Shown here piece after piece: positions 8,570-16,625 of a DNA stretch of 27,106 nt. The DNA comes from Cenarchaeum sp. (GTDB lineage Archaea > Thermoproteota > Nitrososphaeria > Nitrososphaerales > Nitrosopumilaceae): NCBI GenBank assembly GCA_007570915.1, contig RKSK01000076.1, forward strand, positions 1 through 27,106. Reading direction: 5' to 3'. A program made the position numbers and the translations under genes. Numbering within the stretch: position 1 is the stretch's first letter; each line of letters opens with the position of its first letter. The notes under the pieces are model-generated. The model saw only the letters and a list, made by a program, of their open reading frames with translations, made no database searches and was not told where the DNA came from.

Positions 8570-11328
8570 TGGGCGCCATACTCGCCGCAGTCATCGTCAT
8601 GGCGGTGATGGGCTCCTCGCTCTCGCTCCTCCACTCGCACCTCGAGGGCGTCGACGAGTACAACAGGCGGGCGGCCGAGGTCGCCGACGCGCACAGGCGC
8701 GCCGTCCACGAGAGCGTGGGCGTCTCGGCGGAGGGGGGCGGCGGCGGCGGCGGCGGCGCGTACACGGTCAAGATGGCCAACGAGCGCGCCGATCCGGTGG
8801 AGATCATCGAGGTGAGGTCGGTCCTGGAGGACGGGACAGTTGCGAGCCTTCCCGAGTTTGGCGGCCCGATCAGCCTCGCCGGGTTTGGGGAGGCCAGCGT
8901 GCCCTATGACGTTCCCGAGGGGGCAGCGGGGGGCGTCAACATACTCGCCGTCACGCGAATGGGCAACACGTTTGGCGCCGAGATTCGCGCGCACGGCGAC
9001 GAGCCGGACGCAACGCGGGCCACGGTCAACGGCATGGGGATCGGAAGCCGCCTCGCGCAGGCCGAGCACGCCGGCCACGTGACATACGGCTCGGGGTCAT
9101 GGAGCTCCATGGACTCAATCAGGCCCCACGTCGCAGTGGAGGGGGGCAGCCCCGACGAGCCGCCGAGCTTCGCGGCGCTACTCCTAGACTCGCCGTACGG
9201 GAGCCTGGCGACCCCGATCGACGTCACGCAGGCGCGCGCCAAGTGCCCGGGCCTCACGTGGCTAGTCGACCATCGCCGGAACCGCGCCGGCGCGGAGAGG
9301 GACATAGCGGTCTCAAACGGGTGGCTCATGGACGTTGTAAGGCTTGGCGCGTACGTGATCCACTCCGGGACGGCCCCGGGGCTCGAGCTTGCGCCCCACA
9401 CGGCCTCGTACTCGCGGTCAGGCACGCCCGAGGAGCGCGCCCTTCACGCGCGCTACTGGTACGATGTTCACAGGATGCACAGCGCGGACTATGGGCACGT
9501 CACCAAGGCGGGCCTGCCAGAGCACATGCGCTCAGCCAACCACTACAATAGCGGCTTCTACCGCGACTTCCACACACACGAGAACCACCACGGCGAGTTC
9601 TCCGTGTCGTACAACTCTACAACGCTGCAGATGCCGGGCACTGGCCTGCTCTTGCGCGACGGGTCTCGCGTGCACGTGGCGTACGAGCCCACCCTGGTCT
9701 CCGCGCTGTCAGTGTCGCAGGCCTCCCCTCCGCACTCACCACTGCACGTGGTAAACGACGCCACCCCCGTTCTCATCCAAAAGCAATGGTTCGCCTACTC
9801 GTCACTAGGATCCTACTTTACTCCCGAAAGGTGGAACACATACCACTACCCACACTTTACAGTCTCGAACGACAGGGAGGTGACCTTTGCGGCAAAAAGC
9901 TCCGGGGCGAAAATGAATTACGGCGGAGACGGGTATTTCGTGCCGCTAATGTCCTTTGTGGAGGGGACCTCGGGAAACGACGACTATGCGAGCCTTGGGG
10001 GGATAACATTCAACGCGATACGGCCAGATCCCGAGGTGCCGGAATACGGCCAGTCGAGCACCGGGGCCTGGTACGAACGGTATAACGTGGTCTTCCAGGC
10101 AACATGGGGAGACAAGTTCTGCGTGATTGCGGACAGGCCGTACGTCGTCGAGCGCACCATCGCGTCTGACGCCTCGGCCCTGGCAGTGGAGATGCCGGGG
10201 CGCAACGCGCCCTATGCGAGCCACCTCTACCTCCTCGTCAACGCCCACAGGGAGCCCGTGACGCTCAGCGCCATCTCCGCTGACGCGATAGCGGGCCTCG
10301 CCCCGTCAATCCCGTACGTGATGGAGCTTGACGGCAACGCGCTCCACTCCGGAATCACGTCCAAGCGCGGCACGATCCCGTTCGTGGAGGGCATGCCCGC
10401 GTCGTTCACGCTGCGCCTCTACCCGGACTCCGCGTCGTACCGCGGGGCCTTTAGCACGATCGTCTTTGACCCGCGAGCAGGCGAGAGCATGCGCGTCGCC
10501 GACGACGAGAACCGCGTCTACACGGTCCACACGTGGGCGCAGGTTCCGGTGGCCGGGACCGTGACGGTCAGCGACGTCGAGGTCCGCACCAGGGACGGCG
10601 CGGGGCTGCGCCTGGGGTACCTCGACGGCGAGTACTCTGCCGGCGCCGGCGACGGCGGGCGCATCTGGGTTCCGGTCATACCGGGGCACTTTTCGATACA
10701 CATGAAGGTCAACGGCGTCGACGCCGCCCTGCGGTACTCGGACGCGCTTGGGGGCAGCAACGTGAGGGTGATCCCGGCCTCCACTAGCACCGTGACGCGC
10801 GCCTCCTTTGACGCCCCAATCAACAGCATAGGCGCGTCTGCGGGCACGTCGGCGTACGCGATCGCCTCGTCCGACCTTCCAGTGGTCGCCGTAATCAGCT
10901 CGACCATGTCGGGAACCGCGCACATTGAGCACGAGCACGCCGCGCGGACGATTCGCACGTGCATGCGGGACCCGCTCACGGGCTGGGTGACGGCCCACAA
11001 GAACGGCGAGCTCGTCTATGAGAGCAGGAGGATAATAGACTACAACCCCAGCATAACGCGGTCAAGCACGGTAAACGCCGAGGGGTTTGGCGTCACGCGG
11101 GCAGACTTTGAGTATGGCCGCGTGGCGATTGACGAGACGGTGGTGGTCAATGACGTCTCTGTGGGCGACTTTGTCGAGTTTCACGTGCACGCCAACATAT
11201 ACGCCGAGCACGCATTTTCCACGGTCGAGTTCAGGTCATGGTGCGGGTGGAGGACAAACACGGCGCACGTCTCAAGCGAGGCGAGCGCGACGGCCAACAT
11301 TCACGGCGGGAGCATCATTGTCGGCTAG
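8542..11328 (+). CDS. Very large protein with pilin-like N-terminal helix and extracellular region (candidate tip adhesin)
   Basis: From GTG 8542 this is 928 residues: a short basic start (GRAG), a hydrophobic helix at about 6-27 (VWWLVGAILAAVIVMAVMG), a heptad-like helical stretch, then an eight-glycine run (8734-8757). More than 800 beta-rich residues follow. The N-terminal helix and the first beta segment resemble the two small pilin-like proteins upstream. A histidine-rich stretch lies at residues 302-353, and 9781-9960 is markedly poorer in GC. GTG 8512, 8557 and 8569 are alternative starts; the last would share the G of the previous TAG. The gene is followed with overlap by the anchored adhesin-like gene. 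I infer a pilin-tethered adhesin or sheath-like component; no enzyme motif is seen. Confidence 0.65.
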   Translation: MGRAGVWWLVGAILAAVIVMAVMGSSLSLLHSHLEGVDEYNRRAAEVADAHRRAVHESVGVSAEGGGGGGGGAYTVKMANERADPVEIIEVRSVLEDGTVASLPEFGGPISLAGFGEASVPYDVPEGAAGGVNILAVTRMGNTFGAEIRAHGDEPDATRATVNGMGIGSRLAQAEHAGHVTYGSGSWSSMDSIRPHVAVEGGSPDEPPSFAALLLDSPYGSLATPIDVTQARAKCPGLTWLVDHRRNRAGAERDIAVSNGWLMDVVRLGAYVIHSGTAPGLELAPHTASYSRSGTPEERALHARYWYDVHRMHSADYGHVTKAGLPEHMRSANHYNSGFYRDFHTHENHHGEFSVSYNSTTLQMPGTGLLLRDGSRVHVAYEPTLVSALSVSQASPPHSPLHVVNDATPVLIQKQWFAYSSLGSYFTPERWNTYHYPHFTVSNDREVTFAAKSSGAKMNYGGDGYFVPLMSFVEGTSGNDDYASLGGITFNAIRPDPEVPEYGQSSTGAWYERYNVVFQATWGDKFCVIADRPYVVERTIASDASALAVEMPGRNAPYASHLYLLVNAHREPVTLSAISADAIAGLAPSIPYVMELDGNALHSGITSKRGTIPFVEGMPASFTLRLYPDSASYRGAFSTIVFDPRAGESMRVADDENRVYTVHTWAQVPVAGTVTVSDVEVRTRDGAGLRLGYLDGEYSAGAGDGGRIWVPVIPGHFSIHMKVNGVDAALRYSDALGGSNVRVIPASTSTVTRASFDAPINSIGASAGTSAYAIASSDLPVVAVISSTMSGTAHIEHEHAARTIRTCMRDPLTGWVTAHKNGELVYESRRIIDYNPSITRSSTVNAEGFGVTRADFEYGRVAIDETVVVNDVSVGDFVEFHVHANIYAEHAFSTVEFRSWCGWRTNTAHVSSEASATANIHGGSIIVG
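8737..8757 (+). repeat. (GGC)7 triplet run coding for polyglycine
   Basis: Seven GGC triplets follow a GGG and give eight glycines between the helical stalk and the beta domain of the large pilin-like protein. Slippage here changes linker length without shifting the frame. Confidence 0.85.
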
Positions 11329-14300
11329 TGCCGCGTGCCTGGCGTGCGCCGTGCTCGCCGCCGCGCTCTGCGGCGGATGTGCCGCGCTGGCGCAGGGGGA
11401 CGACATGCCCCCCAGGCCGCTCTCGCTTTCCGCCGACGGCGCGCGCGCGCACGAGGCCGGCTCCGGCCCGCAGGCCCTCACGCTGCGAGCAATGTCGGGC
11501 TCCGAGCCCGTCGCCGGCGCGCGCCTGCGCCTCGAGCTCCTCGACGCGCCGCGATCGGCGTACTGCACGTGCGGCGAGGCCACGACGCTCCAAGACGGGA
11601 CGTTTGCCATGGAGTGGGGCTCGGCCGAGGCCGGCGCCATGACGCTGCGCGCCGAGGCCGAGGCCGACGGCCACGCGCCGGCCGTGGGGAGCTTTGCGCT
11701 GACTGCGACGGCCGCGGCGGCCAGGGCGGCGAGCGCGAGCCTCTGGGTTCCGCCCCTGATGCTCGAGGGGCACGCCTATGAGGGCGTCGTGGTCACCGCG
11801 GAGGCGCGCGCGCAGGGCGCGCGCATACTCTTGACCTCCGGCGACCCAGAGTCCCTCGAGGTGGACCGCGAGGCGATCGTCCACCCCGGCGACAACCACG
11901 CGATCTTTGGGATGCGCGCCCTCTCCGCCGGCGCGGGCCCCGTCGGGGTGTACGCGTCGATAAGCGGGCCGCTTGTGGGCGCCGAGTCACGAATATACTC
12001 GCAAAAGAGCGTCCCCTCGCGCCTCGAGGTCATCATGGCCTCAAACAGCACGGTCTCCGACGTGGTCGCCGCGTACGTCTTTGCGCTGGACGCCAACGGC
12101 GCGCCGGCGCGCGTGGCCTCAGACACGAGGGTCCGCCTGGAGGCGGCCGGCTCGCTGGAGGCGCCGCGCGAGGCGCTGATCCCCGAGGGCGGGTTTTACG
12201 CGAGGTTTTCCGTGCGCGTGCACGGCGACGGCCTGCTGCGCGCGCACGCGACGGGCCTGGAGCCAGACGACTATGCGATCACAAAGGCGAGGCGCGACGT
12301 GGGACTGCGCATAGGCGTCGCGCCCTCGCATGCCGGGGAGGACAGCCACGCGGCGTACACCGTGTGGCTCGAGGAGGGCGGCCGCCCGCGCTCCCACCAT
12401 GGCGTGCTCACGGGCCAGGTCCACACGGACAACACGCGCGTCGCCGGGTTCCTCCCCGCCTCCGCGGAGAACTCCGAGTCGGCGGGCCTGCGCATGCGCG
12501 ACGGCGTGGCCAGCGGGACGGTCTACACCCGCGAGGCCGGCGAGGCGGCGATCACGGCCTCGATCCCCGACGTGGGGACGGCCACGGCAAGGCTGCTCGT
12601 GGGCGCGGCATACTCGGCCAACGCCGCCGGGCAGGGAGAGGACGCGGCGGCCGACAGCGGCGACCTCGAGCCGGCTCCTGCCGAGTGCGCGGGCGCTCCC
12701 CCAGACGCAGAGGTCAACGGCATACGTGCGTGGGTGCACCCGTCACTCACGTCAGGGCCGGCGCGGCTTGCCGTCGCGCAGCACCACGACACCGCTGCGC
12801 CCGCGGCGTGCGCCGAGGCAATCAGGGCGGCCGAGGGCACGGACGACGACGACACGGTAGGCGAGGACTGCCTGCAGGGGGACGGGGCGTCCAAGTGCCA
12901 CGCGGTCCGCCACCCCATGGAGGCCGACGGCCGCCGCGTCTCGCTCTCCGTCTCGCCGCCCGGGGTCGACTATGACGCCTCAGTCGAGCTGGCGCACGGG
13001 CAGATGCGCTCCTTTGCGGCGAGCTTTGGCGTGCTCGCGCGCGACGTGGGAAACTATACGCTTGCGGCCACGGCGACCAACGTGGGCACGGCGCTGGCCA
13101 ACTTTAGCGCGGCGCTACCGAGCCCCCCGGGCCACTCGCTGCGAGTCGTCCCCCTCCGCGTCGCGCCGGGCGGCGAAACGCAGGACGTCGCCCTCGTCTC
13201 GATCGCCGGCCCCGGCGGCGCGCTGGTCGGCGCGCAGGACGCGTTTGGGCGCCCCGTCGAGGTCACGGTGGCCGGCGCGGGCCTCCCCGAGCGCACAATT
13301 CGCGTCTCTGGCGACTCGGCCGCGGTGAGGGCGGGCCTGGAGGGGGGCACGCGGGTCACCGCCACGGCGGCGGGCCTCGGGCGCGGGACCGCCGAGATAT
13401 CGATCCCCGGCGTCGTCGCGGGCGTCGACCTCGCGCTTCCGCAGAGCGTCCACCTGCACGAGGAGTTCCCGTTTGCGATGCACCTGGTCGACTCGCTCGG
13501 CACGCCCCTCTCGCTGGCCGGCGAGACTGCGCTTGCGGCAAGCGGCCTGGACGTGGACTGGGGGACGCGGAGGATGAGCGCGCAGCGGTCCGGCAACATC
13601 ACAATGTCGGTGCTCGCCGCGCAGGGCGCGCACGAGGCCTCCATCGGCTCCTTTGCCAACGCGCTCGGCCTTGACGTGAGGGCGTCGGCCGCCACGGCGC
13701 GCACGGGCACGCCGTTTAGGATAGACGTCATCGCGTCGGCGCCGGGCATCGGCATCGACGTGAGCTCGCCGATCCCGTGGGAGCGCGTGAGCGGCTCGAC
13801 GTCGATAGACGTCACCGCGCCCGTGCCGGGCACGTTTCCGGTCACGATAACGGCCTCAAAGAGGGGGTACGAGCCCTCGCACGAGACGCTCAGCGTGACA
13901 GTCGAAGAGTACGCCATCCTTGACGTCTCGGCGGCGGGGACCGACGGGAGGGCACTTGGCATGCGCAACGTCACGCTTATCACGCGCGCGCACGGCGGCG
14001 AGGAGCCGGAGCGCGAGATCTCGCTTCCGTGGCGCCGCGAGTACAGGGACCTCGCCTCCGCCGAGGTGGTCTTTCCGCGGGCACACGGCGGCTCGTACGC
14101 GCTCTCGGCGGTCACGGTCAACGGCGAGGACCACGCCGGCGGGCCCATACCGCTGTCCACCGGCGGGGACACCGTCGTCAGGGCGGTCTACGACCGGAGC
14201 GTCACGGTGAGCGTCGCCGGCGGCGACGTCAGCGGGGCCGGCGCGCACGCGTACGGCTCGCGCGTGACCCTCGTCGCAAGCCCCGTCGAGGCCGTGCCGC

Positions 14301-14566
14301 TGCTGGCATACGGCGTCTTTGAGGGCTGGGACGGCCTGCCCGAGGGAGCCACGGCCGAGGGCCCCACGGCGAGCTTTGTCGCAGACGGCGACGTCTCGGT
14401 GGTCGCGCGGTACCGGCAGGACTACACCGGCGCGCTGGCCGCCGCGCTCGCCGCGATGGCCGGCGTGGCCGTCTGGAGGCGCTCGAGGGGGCCCGGAGGG
14501 GTGTCGCCGGCGTGGGCGCTGGGCGAGGCCGCGCGCCGCGCGCGCGCGCGGGCGTGGAATCGTTAA
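11318..14566 (+). CDS. Giant anchored adhesin-like protein with Ig-like and InlB B-repeat-like domains
   Basis: This 1082-residue protein is best started at TTG 11318, which overlaps the previous gene by 11 bases and gives a signal peptide (MSASAACLACAVLAAALCGG, then CAALAQ). The frame is open upstream, but that part is a shadow of the previous gene. The ectodomain is a series of beta-sandwich-like segments of the invasin/Big or carboxypeptidase-regulatory style. Near residues 960-1030, VTVSVAGGDVSGAGAHAYGS and FEGWDG...ARYRQ match the divergent InlB B-repeat (Flg_new_2) pattern. A hydrophobic helix at about 1037-1055 and a basic tail anchor it. Very few aromatic residues and many Ala/Gly/Val fit an extended stalk. 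Likely role: cell-surface adhesion or stalk; it is the last gene of the operon. The TAA stop doubles as part of the next promoter. Confidence 0.65.
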   Translation: MSASAACLACAVLAAALCGGCAALAQGDDMPPRPLSLSADGARAHEAGSGPQALTLRAMSGSEPVAGARLRLELLDAPRSAYCTCGEATTLQDGTFAMEWGSAEAGAMTLRAEAEADGHAPAVGSFALTATAAAARAASASLWVPPLMLEGHAYEGVVVTAEARAQGARILLTSGDPESLEVDREAIVHPGDNHAIFGMRALSAGAGPVGVYASISGPLVGAESRIYSQKSVPSRLEVIMASNSTVSDVVAAYVFALDANGAPARVASDTRVRLEAAGSLEAPREALIPEGGFYARFSVRVHGDGLLRAHATGLEPDDYAITKARRDVGLRIGVAPSHAGEDSHAAYTVWLEEGGRPRSHHGVLTGQVHTDNTRVAGFLPASAENSESAGLRMRDGVASGTVYTREAGEAAITASIPDVGTATARLLVGAAYSANAAGQGEDAAADSGDLEPAPAECAGAPPDAEVNGIRAWVHPSLTSGPARLAVAQHHDTAAPAACAEAIRAAEGTDDDDTVGEDCLQGDGASKCHAVRHPMEADGRRVSLSVSPPGVDYDASVELAHGQMRSFAASFGVLARDVGNYTLAATATNVGTALANFSAALPSPPGHSLRVVPLRVAPGGETQDVALVSIAGPGGALVGAQDAFGRPVEVTVAGAGLPERTIRVSGDSAAVRAGLEGGTRVTATAAGLGRGTAEISIPGVVAGVDLALPQSVHLHEEFPFAMHLVDSLGTPLSLAGETALAASGLDVDWGTRRMSAQRSGNITMSVLAAQGAHEASIGSFANALGLDVRASAATARTGTPFRIDVIASAPGIGIDVSSPIPWERVSGSTSIDVTAPVPGTFPVTITASKRGYEPSHETLSVTVEEYAILDVSAAGTDGRALGMRNVTLITRAHGGEEPEREISLPWRREYRDLASAEVVFPRAHGGSYALSAVTVNGEDHAGGPIPLSTGGDTVVRAVYDRSVTVSVAGGDVSGAGAHAYGSRVTLVASPVEAVPLLAYGVFEGWDGLPEGATAEGPTASFVADGDVSVVARYRQDYTGALAAALAAMAGVAVWRRSRGPGGVSPAWALGEAARRARARAWNR

Positions 14567-14568
14567 AT
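14563..14568 (+). promoter_or_regulatory. TATA box (TTAAAT) for the Bud32 kinase gene
   Basis: TTAAAT overlaps the TAA stop (14564-14566) of the adhesin-like gene. Its centre is 27.5 bases before ATG 14593. The core TTAAATTGG is identical to the box before the VirB4-like gene. It indicates a leaderless transcript beginning at or near the kinase start codon. Confidence 0.6.
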
Positions 14569-14592
14569 TGGCCGCGCGCGCGCGGGCCCGCA

Positions 14593-15213
14593 ATGAGGCT
14601 GCTGTGCAGGGGCGCCGAGGCGGACATATACCTGGGCGAGCGCCACGGCCGCGAGGCTGTCATCAAGGTCCGCCGCGCGCGCGCGTACATTGACGCGAGC
14701 CTCGACGCGAGGCTGCGCCGCGCGCGCACAATCCGCGAGGCCCAGATGATCTCGGCCGTCAAGTCCCTCGGCGTGCCGGCCCCGCTAGTCCTCGACGTTG
14801 ACGTCGGGCGCCACACGATAGCCATGCAGCGCATACGCGGCACGGTCGTCGGGACAATGCGCGCCTCGCGCCTCGCGGCCGCATGCGCGGGCATCGGGAG
14901 GATCGCCGCGCGCCTCCACCGCGGCGGCATTGTCCACGGCGACATGACCACGTCAAACTTTGTGGCCTCGCGCGGCAGGCTGTTCGTGCTCGACCTTGGG
15001 CTGTCCTCCAGGACGAGGCGCGACGAGGACTGCGCCGTGGACCTGCGCCTCTTCAAGGAGATCCTCAACAGCGCGCACGCCGCCGACGCGAAGGCGTCGT
15101 GGGAGTCCTTTGCGTCGGCGTACGCGCCGGCCCTGGGCCGGCAGAGGTTTGCGCGCGTGTCCAGGACGCTTGCGGACATTGAGGGGAGGGGAAGGTATGC
15201 CACGGTCACGTGA
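14593..15213 (+). CDS. bud32: Bud32/PRPK-type Kae1-associated atypical serine/threonine kinase
   Basis: This 206-residue protein is the small kinase/ATPase of the archaeal KEOPS complex, which works with Kae1 to make the t6A modification at position 37 of ANN-decoding tRNAs in the cytoplasm. Seen here: a short N-lobe starting GAEADIYLGE with the invariant-lysine motif AVIKVRR, the family sequence HGDMTTSNF with His115, Asp117 and Asn122, and DLGLSS (Asp134) replacing the usual DFG. The DLRLFKEIL segment that follows is typical of Bud32. The size is normal for the stand-alone archaeal form, which lacks protein-kinase activation segments. ATG 14593 is fixed by the TATA box. The 3' end overlaps the RdgB gene by 17 bases, so the two are cotranscribed. 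Confidence 0.93.
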   Translation: MRLLCRGAEADIYLGERHGREAVIKVRRARAYIDASLDARLRRARTIREAQMISAVKSLGVPAPLVLDVDVGRHTIAMQRIRGTVVGTMRASRLAAACAGIGRIAARLHRGGIVHGDMTTSNFVASRGRLFVLDLGLSSRTRRDEDCAVDLRLFKEILNSAHAADAKASWESFASAYAPALGRQRFARVSRTLADIEGRGRYATVT

Positions 15214-15793
15214 CCTCCTCCTGGCCACGTCAAACGCGCACAAGTACTCCGAGGCCCGCGGGATCCTCGCGGCCCGCGGCATACGCCTCGCCCGCCTCGA
15301 GTGCGACCTAGTCGAGATCCAGTCCGACTCGCTGGCCGAGATCGCCTCAAAAAAGGCCGCAGACGCGCTCTCGCTCTGCTCTGGGCCGGTCATTGCCGAG
15401 GACGCGGGCCTCTTTGTGGACTCGCTAAACGGGTTTCCCGGCCCGTACTCGGCGTTCGTGCACGGCACGATAGGGTGCGCCGGGATACTGCGCGCGCTCG
15501 CGCAGGGCGCTCGCGGGGCGAGCTTTTGCGCGGCCGTCGCGTACGCCGAGCCCGGCATGCGGCGCCCGCGCGTCTTCGAGTCGCGCGTGCGGGGGACGAT
15601 AGCGCGGCGCGAGCTCGGCGGGGGGTGGGGCTATGACCCGATATTCGTCCCCGAGGGCTCGGCAGGGACGTACGCGCAGATGGGGGACAAGTCGCGCGTC
15701 TCGCACAGGGCGCTAGCGCTGCAAGGGCTCGCCGACTGGCTCACGCGTACGCCGCAATCATGCGCTCAATCGGGCGCCTCGAGTTGCGCATGA
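15197..15793 (+). CDS. XTP/dITP diphosphatase (RdgB/HAM1 family)
   Basis: This 198-residue enzyme hydrolyses non-canonical purine nucleoside triphosphates (XTP, dITP/ITP) to monophosphates and pyrophosphate, keeping deaminated purines out of nucleic acids. Family motifs: ATSNAHKYSEA near the N-terminus (substrate Asn and Lys), EDAGLFVDSLNGFPGPYS (catalytic Asp region), GGGWGYDPIFVPEG, and MGDKSRVSHRALA (purine-binding Ser-His-Arg) near the C-terminus. The length is normal. ATG 15197 lies inside the end of bud32 and follows a purine-rich GAGGGGAGGGGAAGG that could act as a ribosome site. The last 53 bases overlap the 3' end of the convergent TYW1 gene, adding a short unconserved tail. Confidence 0.92.
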   Translation: MPRSRDLLLATSNAHKYSEARGILAARGIRLARLECDLVEIQSDSLAEIASKKAADALSLCSGPVIAEDAGLFVDSLNGFPGPYSAFVHGTIGCAGILRALAQGARGASFCAAVAYAEPGMRRPRVFESRVRGTIARRELGGGWGYDPIFVPEGSAGTYAQMGDKSRVSHRALALQGLADWLTRTPQSCAQSGASSCA

Positions 15794-16625
15794 CGACAAT
15801 CCTGGAGGCCTCGCTCTCGTCCATGTACTCAAACGGCCCGCGCCCCGCAACGCCGCGCGCAAACTCGCGGACCTCGTCCATCTCGAGCATGCTCTCGCGC
15901 TCTAGCCTCTCCGTGGAGCGGCCCACGTGCATGTATGACTTTGCCTCGACAAAGTGCGCGCCGGAGGACTCGAGCATGCCCGCAAACGCCGCGTGCCCCG
16001 ACGGGTCCGCGTTGTGGCCGCGTATGAGCGTCACGCGGATGACGGTCCGCGTGCCGATCCCGTCTAGCAGGCCGAGCGTCTCGTTCCACCTCTCCCACGA
16101 GTCGGCATAGCGCGGGCGGTTTATGCGCATGAACGACTCGCGATCGGCGGCGTTTGCCGACAGGTAGAGCTGCGTCGGCAGCGCGCCCTCGTCGCGCAGG
16201 CGCCGGATCATCGCCGGCTCCTGCCCGTTGGTCACCAAAAAGACGGACTTTGTGGCCTCGAGGGACTTGAGGTGCCTTATGAGCGCGGGCAGGTGGGGGT
16301 ACATTGTCGGCTCGCCGGAGAGCGATATGGCGTAGTGGCTCGGGAGCTGCGCCTCGTCGATGAGCGACGCGTCGGCGGCCTCGTCGCCATAGTGGCCCAT
16401 GAGGAGGCGCCTGCGCTCGGCCATGAGGCCGCGCATCATCTCCTCGGGGTCGGCGGCCCTCGGGGCCTCGATGGCCATCGACTCGTAAAACTCGACGGGC
16501 CGCCAGCAGTAGACGCACCTGTTCTGGCAGTGCATCCCCGCCGGCGAGAACTCCATGCACCTGTGGGTCGCGGGGGCTAGGCATGGCGATCCTGCTCCTC
16601 TCCGTGCTCTCCAGCGCCCCGGCAT
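15741..16625 (-). CDS. 4-demethylwyosine synthase TYW1, N-terminally truncated
   Basis: TYW1 is a radical SAM enzyme that joins pyruvate carbons to N1-methylguanosine-37 of tRNA-Phe to form the wyosine tricyclic base. The sequence from THRCMEFSPAGMHC onward fits the family: CxxxCxxC (Cys33, 37, 40 counted from ATG 16625) for the radical SAM cluster, CWRPVEFYES, SLSGEPTMYP and FLVTNG. Archaeal TYW1 binds a second 4Fe-4S cluster through three more cysteines; the one ten residues before the radical SAM motif is present (Cys23). The preceding conserved CYKxxFYGI-type region is replaced by Arg/Gly-rich sequence that is merely antisense to the repeat-protein gene. Starts are possible at 16700, 16625 or 16556; 16625 is the shortest that keeps Cys23. 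It may be a non-functional 5'-deleted gene. No promoter is seen. Confidence 0.8.
   Translation of the reverse strand: MPGRWRARRGAGSPCLAPATHRCMEFSPAGMHCQNRCVYCWRPVEFYESMAIEAPRAADPEEMMRGLMAERRRLLMGHYGDEAADASLIDEAQLPSHYAISLSGEPTMYPHLPALIRHLKSLEATKSVFLVTNGQEPAMIRRLRDEGALPTQLYLSANAADRESFMRINRPRYADSWERWNETLGLLDGIGTRTVIRVTLIRGHNADPSGHAAFAGMLESSGAHFVEAKSYMHVGRSTERLERESMLEMDEVREFARGVAGRGPFEYMDESEASRIVVMRNSRRPIERMIAAYA

Noticed and set aside
11087..11317. N-terminal extension of the adhesin-like gene
   Set aside because: It overlaps the 3' end of the previous gene by over 200 bases and would bury the signal peptide.
13054..14172. A 372-codon - strand frame opposite the adhesin-like gene
   Set aside because: The + strand gene has signal peptide, domains and anchor across this region; the - strand frame is a GC-rich shadow.
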